NCBI GenBank assembly: GCA_903825435.1
Contig: CAIKAP010000018.1
Span: 1-37,550, forward strand
Length of the DNA: 37,550 bases
Direction: 5' to 3'
DNA from: an uncultured Verrucomicrobiota bacterium
GTDB lineage: Bacteria; Verrucomicrobiota; Verrucomicrobiia; Palsa-1439
In this document: in pieces, positions 22,855 through 31,645 of the stretch
Position numbering within the stretch: position 1 is the first letter of the stretch
Layout of the letters: each line of letters begins with the position of its first letter
Translations under genes and position numbers: made by a program
The notes under the pieces: generated by a model
The model's input: only the letters and a program-made list of their open reading frames with translations
Databases searched by the model: none
Told to the model about the DNA's origin: nothing

Positions 22855-23998
22855 CAACAACCGCCAACATCATCGTCGCCACCGCCGCCACCGCCGCGCC
22901 TATGCTAAACGCCGACGGCGCGCCCCACACCTTCCACGCCCAGCCAAACAACAAGCTCGCCGGCAACGCACCCACACCGACCGCGGCGTGATAAAACCCG
23001 AATGCCGTCCCACGCAACTGTGCCGGCGCCATGTCCGCGATCCACGCTTTCTCCGCCGGCTCCGTCAACCCGTAGTACACTCCGTACACGAGAAACACCG
23101 CTACCAATCCCGCCACAGAGCTGACCCAGCCGAACGCCACATAAACCACCGAGTACAGAATCCAGCCGCCCAGCACCAACGACCGCCGCCCCGCTGTGTC
23201 CGATAATTTCCCACCGTAAAATGTCGCTACCATCTTCACCGCGTGATGCGCCGCCCACAACACTGCCACCCACGCCACCGGCACGCCTACATCCTTCAAC
23301 CGCAGCAACAGAAACGCATCCGTCGAATTCCCCAGCGTGAACACCAACACCGCCGCCATCAGCCGCCAGTAATCGCCACCCAACTCCCGCCAGTTTCCCG
23401 GCACCGGCTTCGTCTCCGCCGGATTCTTAGCCGCCTCCTGCACACCGAACATCACCACCATCATCACCGCCGCCGCCGGAATCGCCGCCAGCAGGAACAC
23501 TTGGCGCAAATCGAATCCCCCCCAGTTCAACAACGCCGCCGCCACCAGCGGCCCGACCACGGCGCCCGCGTGATCCATCGACCGGTGCAGTCCGAACGCC
23601 GCTCCGCGTTGCTCCGGCGCTGTTACGTCCGCGATCAACGCGTCCCGCGGCGACGTCCGCAGCCCCTTGCCGACACGGTCCAAGAACCGGCACGCCAGCA
23701 CGCCCGGCCACGCCGTCACCAACCCGATCAACGGACGCACCACGCCCGCCAGACCGTAGCCCGCGACGACAAACGGTTTGCGCCGACGCACCTTATCCGC
23801 CCAGATTCCCGACACCGCCTTCAACAGTGCCGCCGTGCTTTCCGCCACGCCCTCGATCACGCCGATCGCGACCGCCCCCGCGCCGAGCACCGACGACAAG
23901 AACACCGGCAACAGCGGATAAATCATCTCGCTTGAGAAGTCCGTGAAGAAACTCACCCAGCCCAACGCCCACACCGTCCGCGGTAGCTTCGCCTTCAA
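22832..23998 (-). CDS. MFS transporter
   Basis: 388-residue major-facilitator protein with about eleven to twelve spans. The start region LPRTVWALGWVSFFTDFSSE and the loop motif RFLDRVGKGLRTSPRDALIA are typical of a drug/unknown-substrate group found in many bacteria. Other family parts are GLHRSMDHAGAVVGPLVAAA and VYGVYYGLTEPAEKAWIADM. I place the start at a TTG (23998) that overlaps the TGA of the tsaC-like gene (TTGA), giving MKAKLPRTVWALGW. This fits the family N-terminus better than the ATG at 24076, which adds a glycine-rich stretch inside the upstream gene. The substrate is unknown. Confidence 0.85.
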   Translation of the reverse strand: MKAKLPRTVWALGWVSFFTDFSSEMIYPLLPVFLSSVLGAGAVAIGVIEGVAESTAALLKAVSGIWADKVRRRKPFVVAGYGLAGVVRPLIGLVTAWPGVLACRFLDRVGKGLRTSPRDALIADVTAPEQRGAAFGLHRSMDHAGAVVGPLVAAALLNWGGFDLRQVFLLAAIPAAAVMMVVMFGVQEAAKNPAETKPVPGNWRELGGDYWRLMAAVLVFTLGNSTDAFLLLRLKDVGVPVAWVAVLWAAHHAVKMVATFYGGKLSDTAGRRSLVLGGWILYSVVYVAFGWVSSVAGLVAVFLVYGVYYGLTEPAEKAWIADMAPAQLRGTAFGFYHAAVGVGALPASLLFGWAWKVWGAPSAFSIGAAVAAVATMMLAVVATPRRNR

Positions 23999-24918
23999 GC
24001 CCGACGTCCCCCGGCAGCCCGCTGCAAACGATCGCGCACCGCCAGCCCAATTCCCTCCGCCGCTGGCAACACGCACAAAATCACATCCACACCTTCAGCA
24101 TCAAGCCGACGCAACTCCGCGAAAAGATTTTTCGCCGTCGGCACCAACACGCCAACGCACCGGCCGCGCAGTTCCGTCGCTCGCGCCTGCAATGCCGCCT
24201 CGTCCTCGAATATCTCTACCGCCGCTCTCGGCGCGTAATGCTTCAACGTCATCCCCGGCCCCGCCAACCCTTTTGCCGCGACTTCGTCCGCCACGCCGCC
24301 CACCACGCGCAACCCGCCCAGTTCCTCCCGCGTCACCCCGCCCGGCCGCAAAATTACCGGTGGCGATTGCGTCAAGTCGAGTACCGTTGATTCCACGCCG
24401 AGTTCCGTCGGCCCGGCATCTAAAATCAAATCCACCCGGTCACCGAGATCGGCGACAACATGCTCCGCGCACGTCGGACTCGGTCGTCCGAACCGGTTCG
24501 CGCTCGGCGCTGCAATCGGAAGTTGCGCCGCCGCCAGCAACGCCTGCGCGACCGGATGACGCGGCATCCGCAACGCGACGGTGGGCCGACGCGCCGTGAC
24601 TTCCTCCGGCACGCACGCCGCCTTCTCGACAACCATCGTGAGCGGCCCCGGCCAGAACCTCGCCGCCAGCGTCTCAAACACCGGCGGCAACGCCCGCGCC
24701 AGCGTCCGCGCCATCGCGAGGTCGCTGACGTGAACGATGAGCGGGTCCCATCCCGGCCGTTCCTTCGCGGTAAAGATTTTACGGACAGCATCCGTATCAA
24801 GCGCGTTGGCGCCGAGGCCATACACCGTCTCGGTTGGAAACGCGACAAGTCCGCCCGCGCGCAAAATCGAGGCAGCGCGCGCCACGGCGGCAGGACTGGC
24901 TGGAACAATTCGCTTCAC
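23995..24918 (-). CDS. sua5: Threonylcarbamoyl-AMP synthase, Sua5 long form
   Basis: 307-residue enzyme that makes threonylcarbamoyl-AMP from threonine, bicarbonate and ATP, the first step of the t6A modification at position 37 of ANN-decoding tRNAs. The YrdC/TsaC domain covers residues ~1-195: LRAGGLVAFPTETVYGLGAN, KERPGWDPLIVHVSD, FWPGPLTMVVEK, RMPRHPVAQALLAAAQLPIA, APSANRFGRPSPTCAEHVV, ILDAGPTELGVESTVLDL. A linker with GMTLKHYAPRA leads to the C-terminal Sua5 domain. The start is a GTG at 24918 (MKRIVPASPAAVARAA); the longer reading to 25020 adds an unlikely basic leader. Its stop overlaps the MFS start. Confidence 0.92.
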   Translation of the reverse strand: MKRIVPASPAAVARAASILRAGGLVAFPTETVYGLGANALDTDAVRKIFTAKERPGWDPLIVHVSDLAMARTLARALPPVFETLAARFWPGPLTMVVEKAACVPEEVTARRPTVALRMPRHPVAQALLAAAQLPIAAPSANRFGRPSPTCAEHVVADLGDRVDLILDAGPTELGVESTVLDLTQSPPVILRPGGVTREELGGLRVVGGVADEVAAKGLAGPGMTLKHYAPRAAVEIFEDEAALQARATELRGRCVGVLVPTAKNLFAELRRLDAEGVDVILCVLPAAEGIGLAVRDRLQRAAGGRRA

Positions 24919-25052
24919 GCTCCGCAGTGTCGCACAGCACAAAGCGTGAGTGAAGGCGTTTCTGGCGGGTGTACGGTGTAGCGGCTGGTACGGTGACGCT
25001 GCCCGTCTCTCGCTTGTCACTTAGTAGTCTTGCTTTGGATAGACTCGTTATT

Positions 25053-25580
25053 CTACAAGCGACGCGCTATCGCGTGGAGATACTTTAACGCATATGCAAA
25101 TCCGAGCACAAATATCCCGCTAAGAATACCGCCGACGAAAACCATCCATCCTAAGCTCAGATTCTCGTTGCCGACTACAAAACCTGCTATGACAGCACCG
25201 ACGAAATCCAAAACTGCGATAGCTGTTAACGTATTTGCTATGGTGCAAGTAGACATCAGGTCATTCAAGCAGGACAGACAAATTCTTGCTTGTGCCCAAA
25301 TAGTCTTTCCGCAAAATGGACATTTGTTGTCCGGTGGTGGAGTAGGATGTGGGGGCGTTGCACAAGCGGGTGGTGTCAGTGGCACGGAAACGATTGACTT
25401 CTGTGGTAGCGGTGCGGGTGGTGCGCTGACAGATGGTGCGGAAGCCTTCTCCAAAGCTTGAGACATGTAGGGCACTTCGAGTGGTGTCTTGCACTTCGGA
25501 CACTCAACGAGTTTTCCCGCCCCCGCTTCGTCAACCGCAATGTGCTGGCCGCACTTGGTGCAACTGAATGTGATGTCCAT
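25053..25580 (-). CDS. Zinc-ribbon membrane protein
   Basis: 175-residue protein with an N-terminal zinc finger FSCTKCGQHIAVDEAGAGKL plus ECPKCKTPLEVP (two CxxC pairs), a proline-rich linker (residues ~50-85), a second CxxC pair KCPFCGKTIWAQARICLSCL, and two C-terminal transmembrane helices (VLDFVGAVIAGFVVG; MVFVGGILSGIFVLGFAYAL). This 'zinc-ribbon + linker + helices' layout is frequent in PVC bacteria and has no defined function. The ATG at 25580 is preceded by GAGGAGCGG, a good ribosome-binding site. It follows the phosphofructokinase gene (stop to start runs the other way on the same strand, 60 bases apart). Confidence 0.75.
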   Translation of the reverse strand: MDITFSCTKCGQHIAVDEAGAGKLVECPKCKTPLEVPYMSQALEKASAPSVSAPPAPLPQKSIVSVPLTPPACATPPHPTPPPDNKCPFCGKTIWAQARICLSCLNDLMSTCTIANTLTAIAVLDFVGAVIAGFVVGNENLSLGWMVFVGGILSGIFVLGFAYALKYLHAIARRL

Positions 25581-25640
25581 GACCCGCTCCTCTGTTGTGG
25601 CGTACATCCTACCAGCAAGTGACGGAGGCGGCAATGCAGT

Positions 25641-26735
25641 TCATTCGTCGCCGAAGTAGATGCCGATGGAGCGGGCCATGCGGATCGGGTGCGAGTCCGG
25701 CTCGACGGTGCGCGGCGCTTTGCCGGGAACGCTGAGCGGGACGCTGCTGATGCGACCCTTCTGGACGCAGACCATCCGGTTAAATTTGCCGTGTGCAAGT
25801 AGTTCGACGGCGCTCATGGCGAATTGTGTGGCGAGAAACCGGTCGAACGGCGACGGCGTTCCGCCGCGTTGAAGATGGCCGAGGATGGTGTAGCGCGTTT
25901 CGATGCCGGTCGCTTCTTCGATTTGTTGGGCGAGGACGGCGGAGATTCCGCCGAGCCGGATGGCTTCGGGTGAGCCGGCGACGGTTTGACGGATGACGAC
26001 ATCGCCGCCGAGCGGCTTGGCGCCTTCGGAGACGACGATGATGCTGAAATGTTTGCCGCGCCGGGCGCGTTCGCGGATGGCGGCGCAGATGGCGGCGAGC
26101 CGGTAGGGAATTTCCGGTATCAGGATGACGTCGCCGCCGCCCGCGATGCCAGTACCGAGCGCGAGCCAGCCCGCGGTGCGTCCCATGACTTCGAGGAGCA
26201 TGACGCGGTGATGCGAGAACGCGGTGGTGTGGAGTTTGTCCGCCGCCTCGGTCGCGGTGGTCATGGCGGTGTTGAAGCCGAAGGTCATTTCGGTGCCGCG
26301 GACGTCGTTATCAATTGTTTTCGGGACGCCGACGATGCGGAGACCGAGCTTGGACATCTGGTAGCCGCAATGCAGCGTACCGTCGCCGCCGACGGCTACA
26401 AGCGCGTCGAGTTTGAGTTTTTTGTAATTGCGGACGACATCGGCGGAGGCGTCACGACGTTTGTCGGGGTAACGATGATCGTCAACGTAGTCGAAGGGAT
26501 TGTCGCGGTTGGTCGTGCCGAGAATCGTGCCGCCTTGTGTGAGGATGCCGGAAACGTCGTCCCAGTGGAGCCATTTACCGGTGCCGTTGACGAGACCGCG
26601 AAAGGCGTCGTAGTAGCCGAACACTTCCCAGCCGTGTGCGTTGATGGCGGATTTGACGACGCCGCGAATGACGGCGTTGAGGCCCGGTGCGTCGCCGCCG
26701 CCGGTGAGGATACCTATGCGTTGAATGCGTTTCAT
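25641..26735 (-). CDS. pfkA: 6-phosphofructokinase
   Basis: 364-residue glycolytic enzyme that phosphorylates fructose 6-phosphate. Features: IGILTGGGDAPGLNAVIRGV, VAVGGDGTLHCGYQMSKLGL, GVPKTIDNDVRGTEMTFGFN with the catalytic Asp, VMLLEVMGRTAGWLALGTGI, and GHLQRGGTPSPFDRFLATQF. The GGDGT glycine is the residue that favours ATP as donor. The PKTIDND lysine occurs in PPi-dependent and in some ATP-dependent group III enzymes (for example actinobacterial ones). Taken together an ATP-dependent group III enzyme is most likely. The ATG at 26735 lies only 15 bases after the tRNA-Arg 3' end on the same strand, so both may come from one transcript. Confidence 0.93.
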   Translation of the reverse strand: MKRIQRIGILTGGGDAPGLNAVIRGVVKSAINAHGWEVFGYYDAFRGLVNGTGKWLHWDDVSGILTQGGTILGTTNRDNPFDYVDDHRYPDKRRDASADVVRNYKKLKLDALVAVGGDGTLHCGYQMSKLGLRIVGVPKTIDNDVRGTEMTFGFNTAMTTATEAADKLHTTAFSHHRVMLLEVMGRTAGWLALGTGIAGGGDVILIPEIPYRLAAICAAIRERARRGKHFSIIVVSEGAKPLGGDVVIRQTVAGSPEAIRLGGISAVLAQQIEEATGIETRYTILGHLQRGGTPSPFDRFLATQFAMSAVELLAHGKFNRMVCVQKGRISSVPLSVPGKAPRTVEPDSHPIRMARSIGIYFGDE

Positions 26736-26750
26736 AAGCGTATTAATTGG

Positions 26751-26824
26751 TACGCCCGGAGGGATTTGAACCCCCAACCCTCGGTTCCGAAGACCGATGC
26801 TCTATCCAGTTGAGCTACGGGCGC
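26751..26824 (-). tRNA. tRNA-Arg, anticodon UCG
   Basis: The minus strand folds into a full cloverleaf of 74 bases without an encoded CCA. The acceptor stem is GCGCCCG with CGGGCGT (one G-U pair). The D arm is GCTC..GAGC. The anticodon stem TCGGT/ACCGA encloses the loop CTTCGGA, giving anticodon TCG for CGA/CGN codons. The T arm includes GGTTCAAATCC. The pfkA start is 15 bases downstream, and a copy of a 15-bp repeat lies about 34 bases upstream. Confidence 0.95.
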
Positions 26825-26857
26825 GTCGCCGTTTGCAGCCTGCCATTTCCCCGAGAT

Positions 26858-26872
26858 AGAGTCAACGCCACT
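26858..26872. repeat. Left copy of 15-bp direct repeat flanking the GH92 gene
   Basis: AGAGTCAACGCCACT here is identical to 29133-29147. Read on the minus strand with its flank it resembles the end of hrpB: AAG CAC AAG TGG CGT TGA against AAA CAT GAG TGG CGT TGA. It lies between the GH92 stop and tRNA-Arg. Confidence 0.7.
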
Positions 26873-26887
26873 TGTGCTTTGAGGAGA

Positions 26888-29086
26888 CTACTTTCGGAGC
26901 TGCGGTCCCATCTGGAAGACCAGCTTACCGCCCTTTATTACGTCGTTATGCGAGATTTTAACCTTATCGTATGGCCTGCCGTTGAGCGCGATGCTCTGCA
27001 CGTACTTATTCTCTTTTGAAAGGTTCTTGGCTTCGATCGTGAACGTCTTGCCGTCACGAAGGTGTAAGGTGATCTTTTCAATCTGCGGCGCGCCGAACAC
27101 GTAGCCATCGTTACACGGATTAAATGGGTAGAAACCCATCGCAGAGAAGATGTACCAGGCGGACATCTGGCCGCAGTCGTCATTGCCGCACAAACCTCCG
27201 GGGAAATTTTTATACTGCGTGTCAAATATCTCCCGAATGATCTCCTGCGTTTTCCAAGGCTGTTCCACATAGTTGAAGAAGTAGGCTACGTGGTGGCTTG
27301 GCTCGTTACCGTGCGCGTACTGGCCGATCAGTCCCGTGACGTCGAGCACAAACCCGCTTCCCTCGACCTTGGAGGGCAGCTTGAAAAGCGTGCCCAGTTT
27401 CTCAGCAAAGGCTTCTTTGCCGCCAATAAGCTTGATCAGACCTTCGGGGTCGTGCTGCACATGCCACGTGTATTGCCATGCGTTGCCTTCGGTGTAGTCG
27501 TAGCCGCTGTCCCCGCCGTGGTTGAGTTTGATGGGATCGAACGACGTACGCCAGTTGCCATTGGAGTCACGTCCACGCATGAACTTGGTCTCAGAGTCGA
27601 ACACGTTCTTGTAGTAGTCCGCTCGCTTGGCGAAGTAGGCGGCATCTTCGGTCTTGCCTAGCACCTTGGCAAACTGCGCGGCACAGTAATCGTCATAAAC
27701 GCACTCCAGCGTGCGGGACACACTCTCGCGCTTGATGATGTCGAACGGTAGATAGCCGTACTTCATGTAAACGCCCCAGTCGGACTTCCGATGATTCACC
27801 GTCAGCGATGTCTTGATACTTTGGAACGCCGCCTCAGCGTCAAACCCGCGGAAGCCTTTCAAGTACGCGTCCACAACTACCGGGATCGAGTGGTTGGCGA
27901 TCATGCAATGATTCTCCTTACCCCATAACGTCCAAATTGGCATGTAGCCCTGCGCCTTCTGGTGCGCGATCATCGTGCCGACGAAGTCGTTCACCCGCTC
28001 CGGAACGAGAATCGTGTAGAGCGGATGCGCCGCGCGGTAGGTATCCCACAAGGAAAGCGTCGAGTAGTAGGCACTGCCGAACGCGGTCAGCACCTTATCG
28101 TCCGCACCTCGGTACTGGCCGTCTACATCGGCAATATTGTTGGGCTGGATGAACAGGTGGTACATCGCGGTATAGAAATTCTCCTTCTGGTCCTGCGTGC
28201 CCTCTATTTCAGCGCGTGACAGCAATATATTCCACTCAGTCCTAGCCGCCCCTTGCACTGCCGCAAAATTCCAGCCGGGCACCTCCTTCTCAAGATTCTT
28301 CTTCGCTCCGTCTACACTCACTGTCGAGAGCGCCACTTTCACTTGCAACCGCTCGCTTGGTTTCAAATCGAAGTCCAGCACGTAACGTGGCGCTTTCTCG
28401 CCGGCCTGCGACGGGAGTTGTTTCTTGGCTGTATATGGACGGTCGAACTTGATCACGTAGTAATAGTGGCGCGTTACCCATGCATGAGCTTGGTTGTGGC
28501 CGGATATCGTGTACTGGTCCTCGAAGTTCGCATCGCTGGCAAGGATGTGGTGTTTCAATGCGTCCTTGCGGGCGACGATGCCGTACTGAAGGTCTACCAA
28601 CAGGCGCGCGGGATTCGGATTCTTGTAGGTGTAGCGATGGAAGGCCACGCGCGGTGAGGCGGTCAATTCGACGTCCACACCAAAATCCGCCAGCGTCACC
28701 GCGTAATAACCCGGCTTTGCCTTCTGTGTCTCCTTGGCGTAAGCACTATGGTAGTTCTCGCGCTCAATTGGGCCGGTGAAGGGTTGCAGTTGCACGTCGC
28801 CGAGGTCGGGGCAGCCGGTGCCGTTGAGGTGAGTTTGCGAGAAGCCACAAATTTTTGTGTCGTGATACATGTAGCCCGAGCAGTAGGCCCATGTGTAGTT
28901 GCCACTGTCGGGGCTGGGCTGGACGAGGCCGAACGGATAGCACGCACCCGGGAACGTATGGCCGTTCTCAGCGCAACCGATGAATGTGTTCACATACTGC
29001 GTATAGTCGGTGGGGGCGCCACTGACTGGTTTGATCCATCCCAAAAACAACGGGAGCAGGGACAGAAACCAGAAGTTCATTTTCAT
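26888..29086 (-). CDS. Exported GH92 alpha-mannosidase
   Basis: 732-residue calcium-dependent glycosidase of family GH92, expected to remove terminal alpha-mannose (1,2-, 1,3-, 1,4- or 1,6-linked) from glycans. The N-terminal signal peptide covers residues ~1-23 (ending VSGA). The beta-sandwich domain starts YVNTFIGCAENGHTFPGACY and contains PFGLVQPSPDSGNYTWAYCS, YHDTKICGFSQTHLNGTGCP. The (alpha/alpha)6 barrel has YSTLSLWDTYRAAHPLYTIL and YTEGNAWQYTWHVQHDPEGL, and the end has GLCGNDDCGQMSAWYIFSAM plus GFYPFNPCNDGYVFGAPQIE. The ATG at 29086 has GGAAG upstream. Flanking 15-bp direct repeats, and a base composition that looks less GC-rich than its neighbours, suggest it was inserted between tRNA-Arg and hrpB. 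Confidence 0.94.
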   Translation of the reverse strand: MKMNFWFLSLLPLFLGWIKPVSGAPTDYTQYVNTFIGCAENGHTFPGACYPFGLVQPSPDSGNYTWAYCSGYMYHDTKICGFSQTHLNGTGCPDLGDVQLQPFTGPIERENYHSAYAKETQKAKPGYYAVTLADFGVDVELTASPRVAFHRYTYKNPNPARLLVDLQYGIVARKDALKHHILASDANFEDQYTISGHNQAHAWVTRHYYYVIKFDRPYTAKKQLPSQAGEKAPRYVLDFDLKPSERLQVKVALSTVSVDGAKKNLEKEVPGWNFAAVQGAARTEWNILLSRAEIEGTQDQKENFYTAMYHLFIQPNNIADVDGQYRGADDKVLTAFGSAYYSTLSLWDTYRAAHPLYTILVPERVNDFVGTMIAHQKAQGYMPIWTLWGKENHCMIANHSIPVVVDAYLKGFRGFDAEAAFQSIKTSLTVNHRKSDWGVYMKYGYLPFDIIKRESVSRTLECVYDDYCAAQFAKVLGKTEDAAYFAKRADYYKNVFDSETKFMRGRDSNGNWRTSFDPIKLNHGGDSGYDYTEGNAWQYTWHVQHDPEGLIKLIGGKEAFAEKLGTLFKLPSKVEGSGFVLDVTGLIGQYAHGNEPSHHVAYFFNYVEQPWKTQEIIREIFDTQYKNFPGGLCGNDDCGQMSAWYIFSAMGFYPFNPCNDGYVFGAPQIEKITLHLRDGKTFTIEAKNLSKENKYVQSIALNGRPYDKVKISHNDVIKGGKLVFQMGPQLRK

Positions 29087-29110
29087 GGTAGGGCTTCCTT
29101 TACTTTTTGC

Positions 29111-29140
29111 TAGTTAACAGGACACATCACCCAGAGTCAA
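29111..29140 (-). promoter_or_regulatory. Promoter of the GH92 gene
   Basis: On the minus strand TTGACT (29135-29140) and TAACTA (29111-29116) are 18 bases apart, 24 bases before the start codon. The -35 box is part of the 15-bp repeat and overlaps the hrpB stop codon, so insertion next to hrpB may have supplied half of the promoter. Confidence 0.4.
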
Positions 29141-29147
29141 CGCCACT
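29133..29147. repeat. Right copy of 15-bp direct repeat (contains the hrpB stop)
   Basis: Identical to 26858-26872. On the minus strand it encodes the last codons of hrpB (..EWR-stop) plus CTCT. See the left copy for the comparison. Confidence 0.7.
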
Positions 29148-31635
29148 CATGTTTCGGATACTTCCGTTGCAATTCCTGTTTCAACTTCGGATACGTCTCC
29201 TTCCAGAAATTCGCCAGGTTTTGCGTCACCTGCACCGGCCGCTGGTTTGGCGCGAGAATCTCGATCAACAACGGCACCCGCCGCTGCGCCACCCACAAGC
29301 CTTTCACGCCGTATAAATCCTGAATCCGTGCCGCCAACTTCGGCGGGCCGTCGCTCGCGTAAGTAATCTTCGCCCGACGCCTGCCCGGCAACTCCAATCT
29401 CTCCGGCACGTATTCGTCCACCCACGCCTGCTGCTGTCCTGACAACCACGCCTTCACCACCGGCCAGACCGGCTTGTCCTTGATTTCTTTGTAACTCACC
29501 GCGCCGTGGCAAACCTGTTCAATGAGCACAACACGATCTTCCGCCGTGATCGCCGGTAACTCCAACTCCGGCATCCACTGACGTAGACAGTTTACCCGCG
29601 CAATCCACTGCTCGACCGCATCGCCCCACTCATTCAACACCAACCGCCCCGCCGCAACCTCACTAGCGAGGATTCGTGCCGCTTCGCTCAAGGGCGGCTT
29701 GTCACTCCGCTCCGACTCCAGCACCAAGTCGTGAAACCGTTTCTGTCGCTCAACAAACACCCGCCGCATCGTCGCGTCGTAGACCACCGACTCCGTCTCG
29801 CTGAAATCTTCCGGGAATAATTCCCGGAGCCATTCCTCTTTCACTGCCGTCGCGCCGCTCAACAACACGCTCACATCGCGCCCCTCCACCTCCGCGATTT
29901 CCGTCGCCACCAGCAACGGCGCCGCCACCACGCTCTCCCGCGCCAGCACGCCTTTGCAACCGTGCACCAACGCGCACCGCAACGTCCCCACATCCAGCCG
30001 TCTCGCCAGATGATCGGCGAAACCGGTCAATACACACTTATGGACCGCCTCTCGACTTGCCGGTTTCTCGACAATCTCCAGACCCTCGCGTTCCGCGACC
30101 CGAAGAAACTGATCGAATAATGGCCCGACCTGCCGCGCCGATTGCGCATGCACACCGAGCCTCCTGCACCGCTCGACGTTGAACCCATTCCGCTCCGCGT
30201 ACCGGTACGCCCGCATTAGCACAAACAAGTCCGACTCCGTCTTGCCGCCAAACAACTCCTCACGCGCCTCCGCGACCTGTTTGCTCGTGCCGCGCACCAG
30301 CAAGTCGCGCCCCTGCGTCATCGCCGCGATCAACGCTGCCTGCCGGACACAGCCAAATTCCTGTGCCGCCAACAACATTCGCGAGAACCGCGGGTGCAAC
30401 GGAAACGCCAGCATCCGGCGGCCGAGCTTGGTGATTTTTGATTGATGATCGGTTGCGCCCAAATCCTGCAACAACATCTCCGCCCGCTCCAACGCCTTCG
30501 CCTCCGGCGATTCCAGCCAGCGGAATTTCTTCACGTCCTCAACGCCACTCGCCTTCAACGTCAGCACCACCTCGGCGAGATCGAGTCGCTTCACCTCCGG
30601 CAACTCTTGCGCGGCCCGTTGTTCGTGTTCGCGCTCCGTCCACAATCGCAAGCAATGCCCCGGTGCCGTCCGTCCCGCCCTGCCAGCGCGCTGGTCCGAC
30701 GAAGCCCGGCTGATCTTCTCTACCAGTAATGTGTTGATGCCCCGGTGCGGATCGAAACGCGGAATCCGCGCCAGACCGCTGTCCACGACGATCTGTACGC
30801 CGTCAATCGTCAGCGACGTCTCCGCCACGTTCGTCGCCACCACGATTTTACGTCGGTCGTACCGTGCGACGGCCGCGTCCTGATCGTTGACCGGTAAGTC
30901 GCCGTGCAGCGGCAACACGACGAATGCGCTGCCGAACCGGTCCTGCACCGCCTGCACCGTCCGGCTGATCTCGTAGCCACCCGGCATGAACACCAATGCG
31001 TCGCCGTCGTTTTGCCGTGTGAGTTGCTCCAGCTCGTCCGCAGCCAACTCCCACACCGGCATGTCACCGGCAGGCTTGCGGAGGTATTCGATGCCGACAG
31101 GGAAGGTCCTTCCTTCCGAAGACAACACCGTGCACGGCGCGAGGTATTTCTCCACTGCCGCTACGTCGAGCGTGGCCGACATAACGATGATGAGCAGGTC
31201 CGGCCGCGCCGTCTCCTGAATCTGAAGGGCGCGAGCCAGCGTGATGTCGCCGTACAGATGCCGTTCGTGGAACTCGTCGAAGATCAATGTGCCGATGCCG
31301 CGTAACATCGGGTCCAAAAGCATCTGCCGCAGCAACACGCCTTCCGTCACGTACCGGATGCGTGTCCGCGGCGACGTCACGTCGTCGAACCGAATCTGGT
31401 AGCCAACTTCCTCGCCGAGTTTCACCCCGCGCTGCTGCGCCACCCAGCTCGCTAGCAACCGTGTCGGCAACCGGCGCGGCTGGAGAATGACGACTTGGCT
31501 CTCGTCGCGAAACAACATCTGCGGCACCTGTGTGGATTTGCCAGAACCGGTTGGCGCGGTGATGACAAGCCGCCGCTGGTTCGCCACGGCGGCGAGCAGT
31601 CGTTCCTTAATCTCGAAGATAGGCAAGTCAGGCAT
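29137..31635 (-). CDS. hrpB: ATP-dependent RNA helicase HrpB
   Basis: 832-residue DEAH-box helicase of the HrpB type. Walker A APTGSGKSTQVPQML, motif Ia ILQPRRLPTRLLASWVA, DEFHERHLYGD (DExH), MSATLD, ATNVAETSLTIDGVQIVVDS, and SSDQRAGRAGRTAPGHCLRL. The winged-helix/ratchet regions follow, and the HrpB-specific C-terminal domain appears in RRVPLLIEILAPNQRPVQVT and QNLANFWKETYPKLKQELQR. The length is that of E. coli HrpB. The cellular role of HrpB is poorly known (RNA metabolism). I start at the ATG at 31635 (MPDLPIFEIKERLLAAV); the longer frame to 31806 would run across the divergent glycosylase gene. No ribosome-binding site is seen. Confidence 0.93.
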   Translation of the reverse strand: MPDLPIFEIKERLLAAVANQRRLVITAPTGSGKSTQVPQMLFRDESQVVILQPRRLPTRLLASWVAQQRGVKLGEEVGYQIRFDDVTSPRTRIRYVTEGVLLRQMLLDPMLRGIGTLIFDEFHERHLYGDITLARALQIQETARPDLLIIVMSATLDVAAVEKYLAPCTVLSSEGRTFPVGIEYLRKPAGDMPVWELAADELEQLTRQNDGDALVFMPGGYEISRTVQAVQDRFGSAFVVLPLHGDLPVNDQDAAVARYDRRKIVVATNVAETSLTIDGVQIVVDSGLARIPRFDPHRGINTLLVEKISRASSDQRAGRAGRTAPGHCLRLWTEREHEQRAAQELPEVKRLDLAEVVLTLKASGVEDVKKFRWLESPEAKALERAEMLLQDLGATDHQSKITKLGRRMLAFPLHPRFSRMLLAAQEFGCVRQAALIAAMTQGRDLLVRGTSKQVAEAREELFGGKTESDLFVLMRAYRYAERNGFNVERCRRLGVHAQSARQVGPLFDQFLRVAEREGLEIVEKPASREAVHKCVLTGFADHLARRLDVGTLRCALVHGCKGVLARESVVAAPLLVATEIAEVEGRDVSVLLSGATAVKEEWLRELFPEDFSETESVVYDATMRRVFVERQKRFHDLVLESERSDKPPLSEAARILASEVAAGRLVLNEWGDAVEQWIARVNCLRQWMPELELPAITAEDRVVLIEQVCHGAVSYKEIKDKPVWPVVKAWLSGQQQAWVDEYVPERLELPGRRRAKITYASDGPPKLAARIQDLYGVKGLWVAQRRVPLLIEILAPNQRPVQVTQNLANFWKETYPKLKQELQRKYPKHEWR

Positions 31636-31645
31636 CTGACAGTTT

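Noticed and set aside
25986-26813. 275-codon plus-strand frame over pfkA and the tRNA
   Set aside because: It would read through a clear tRNA and antisense to phosphofructokinase; no domain seen.
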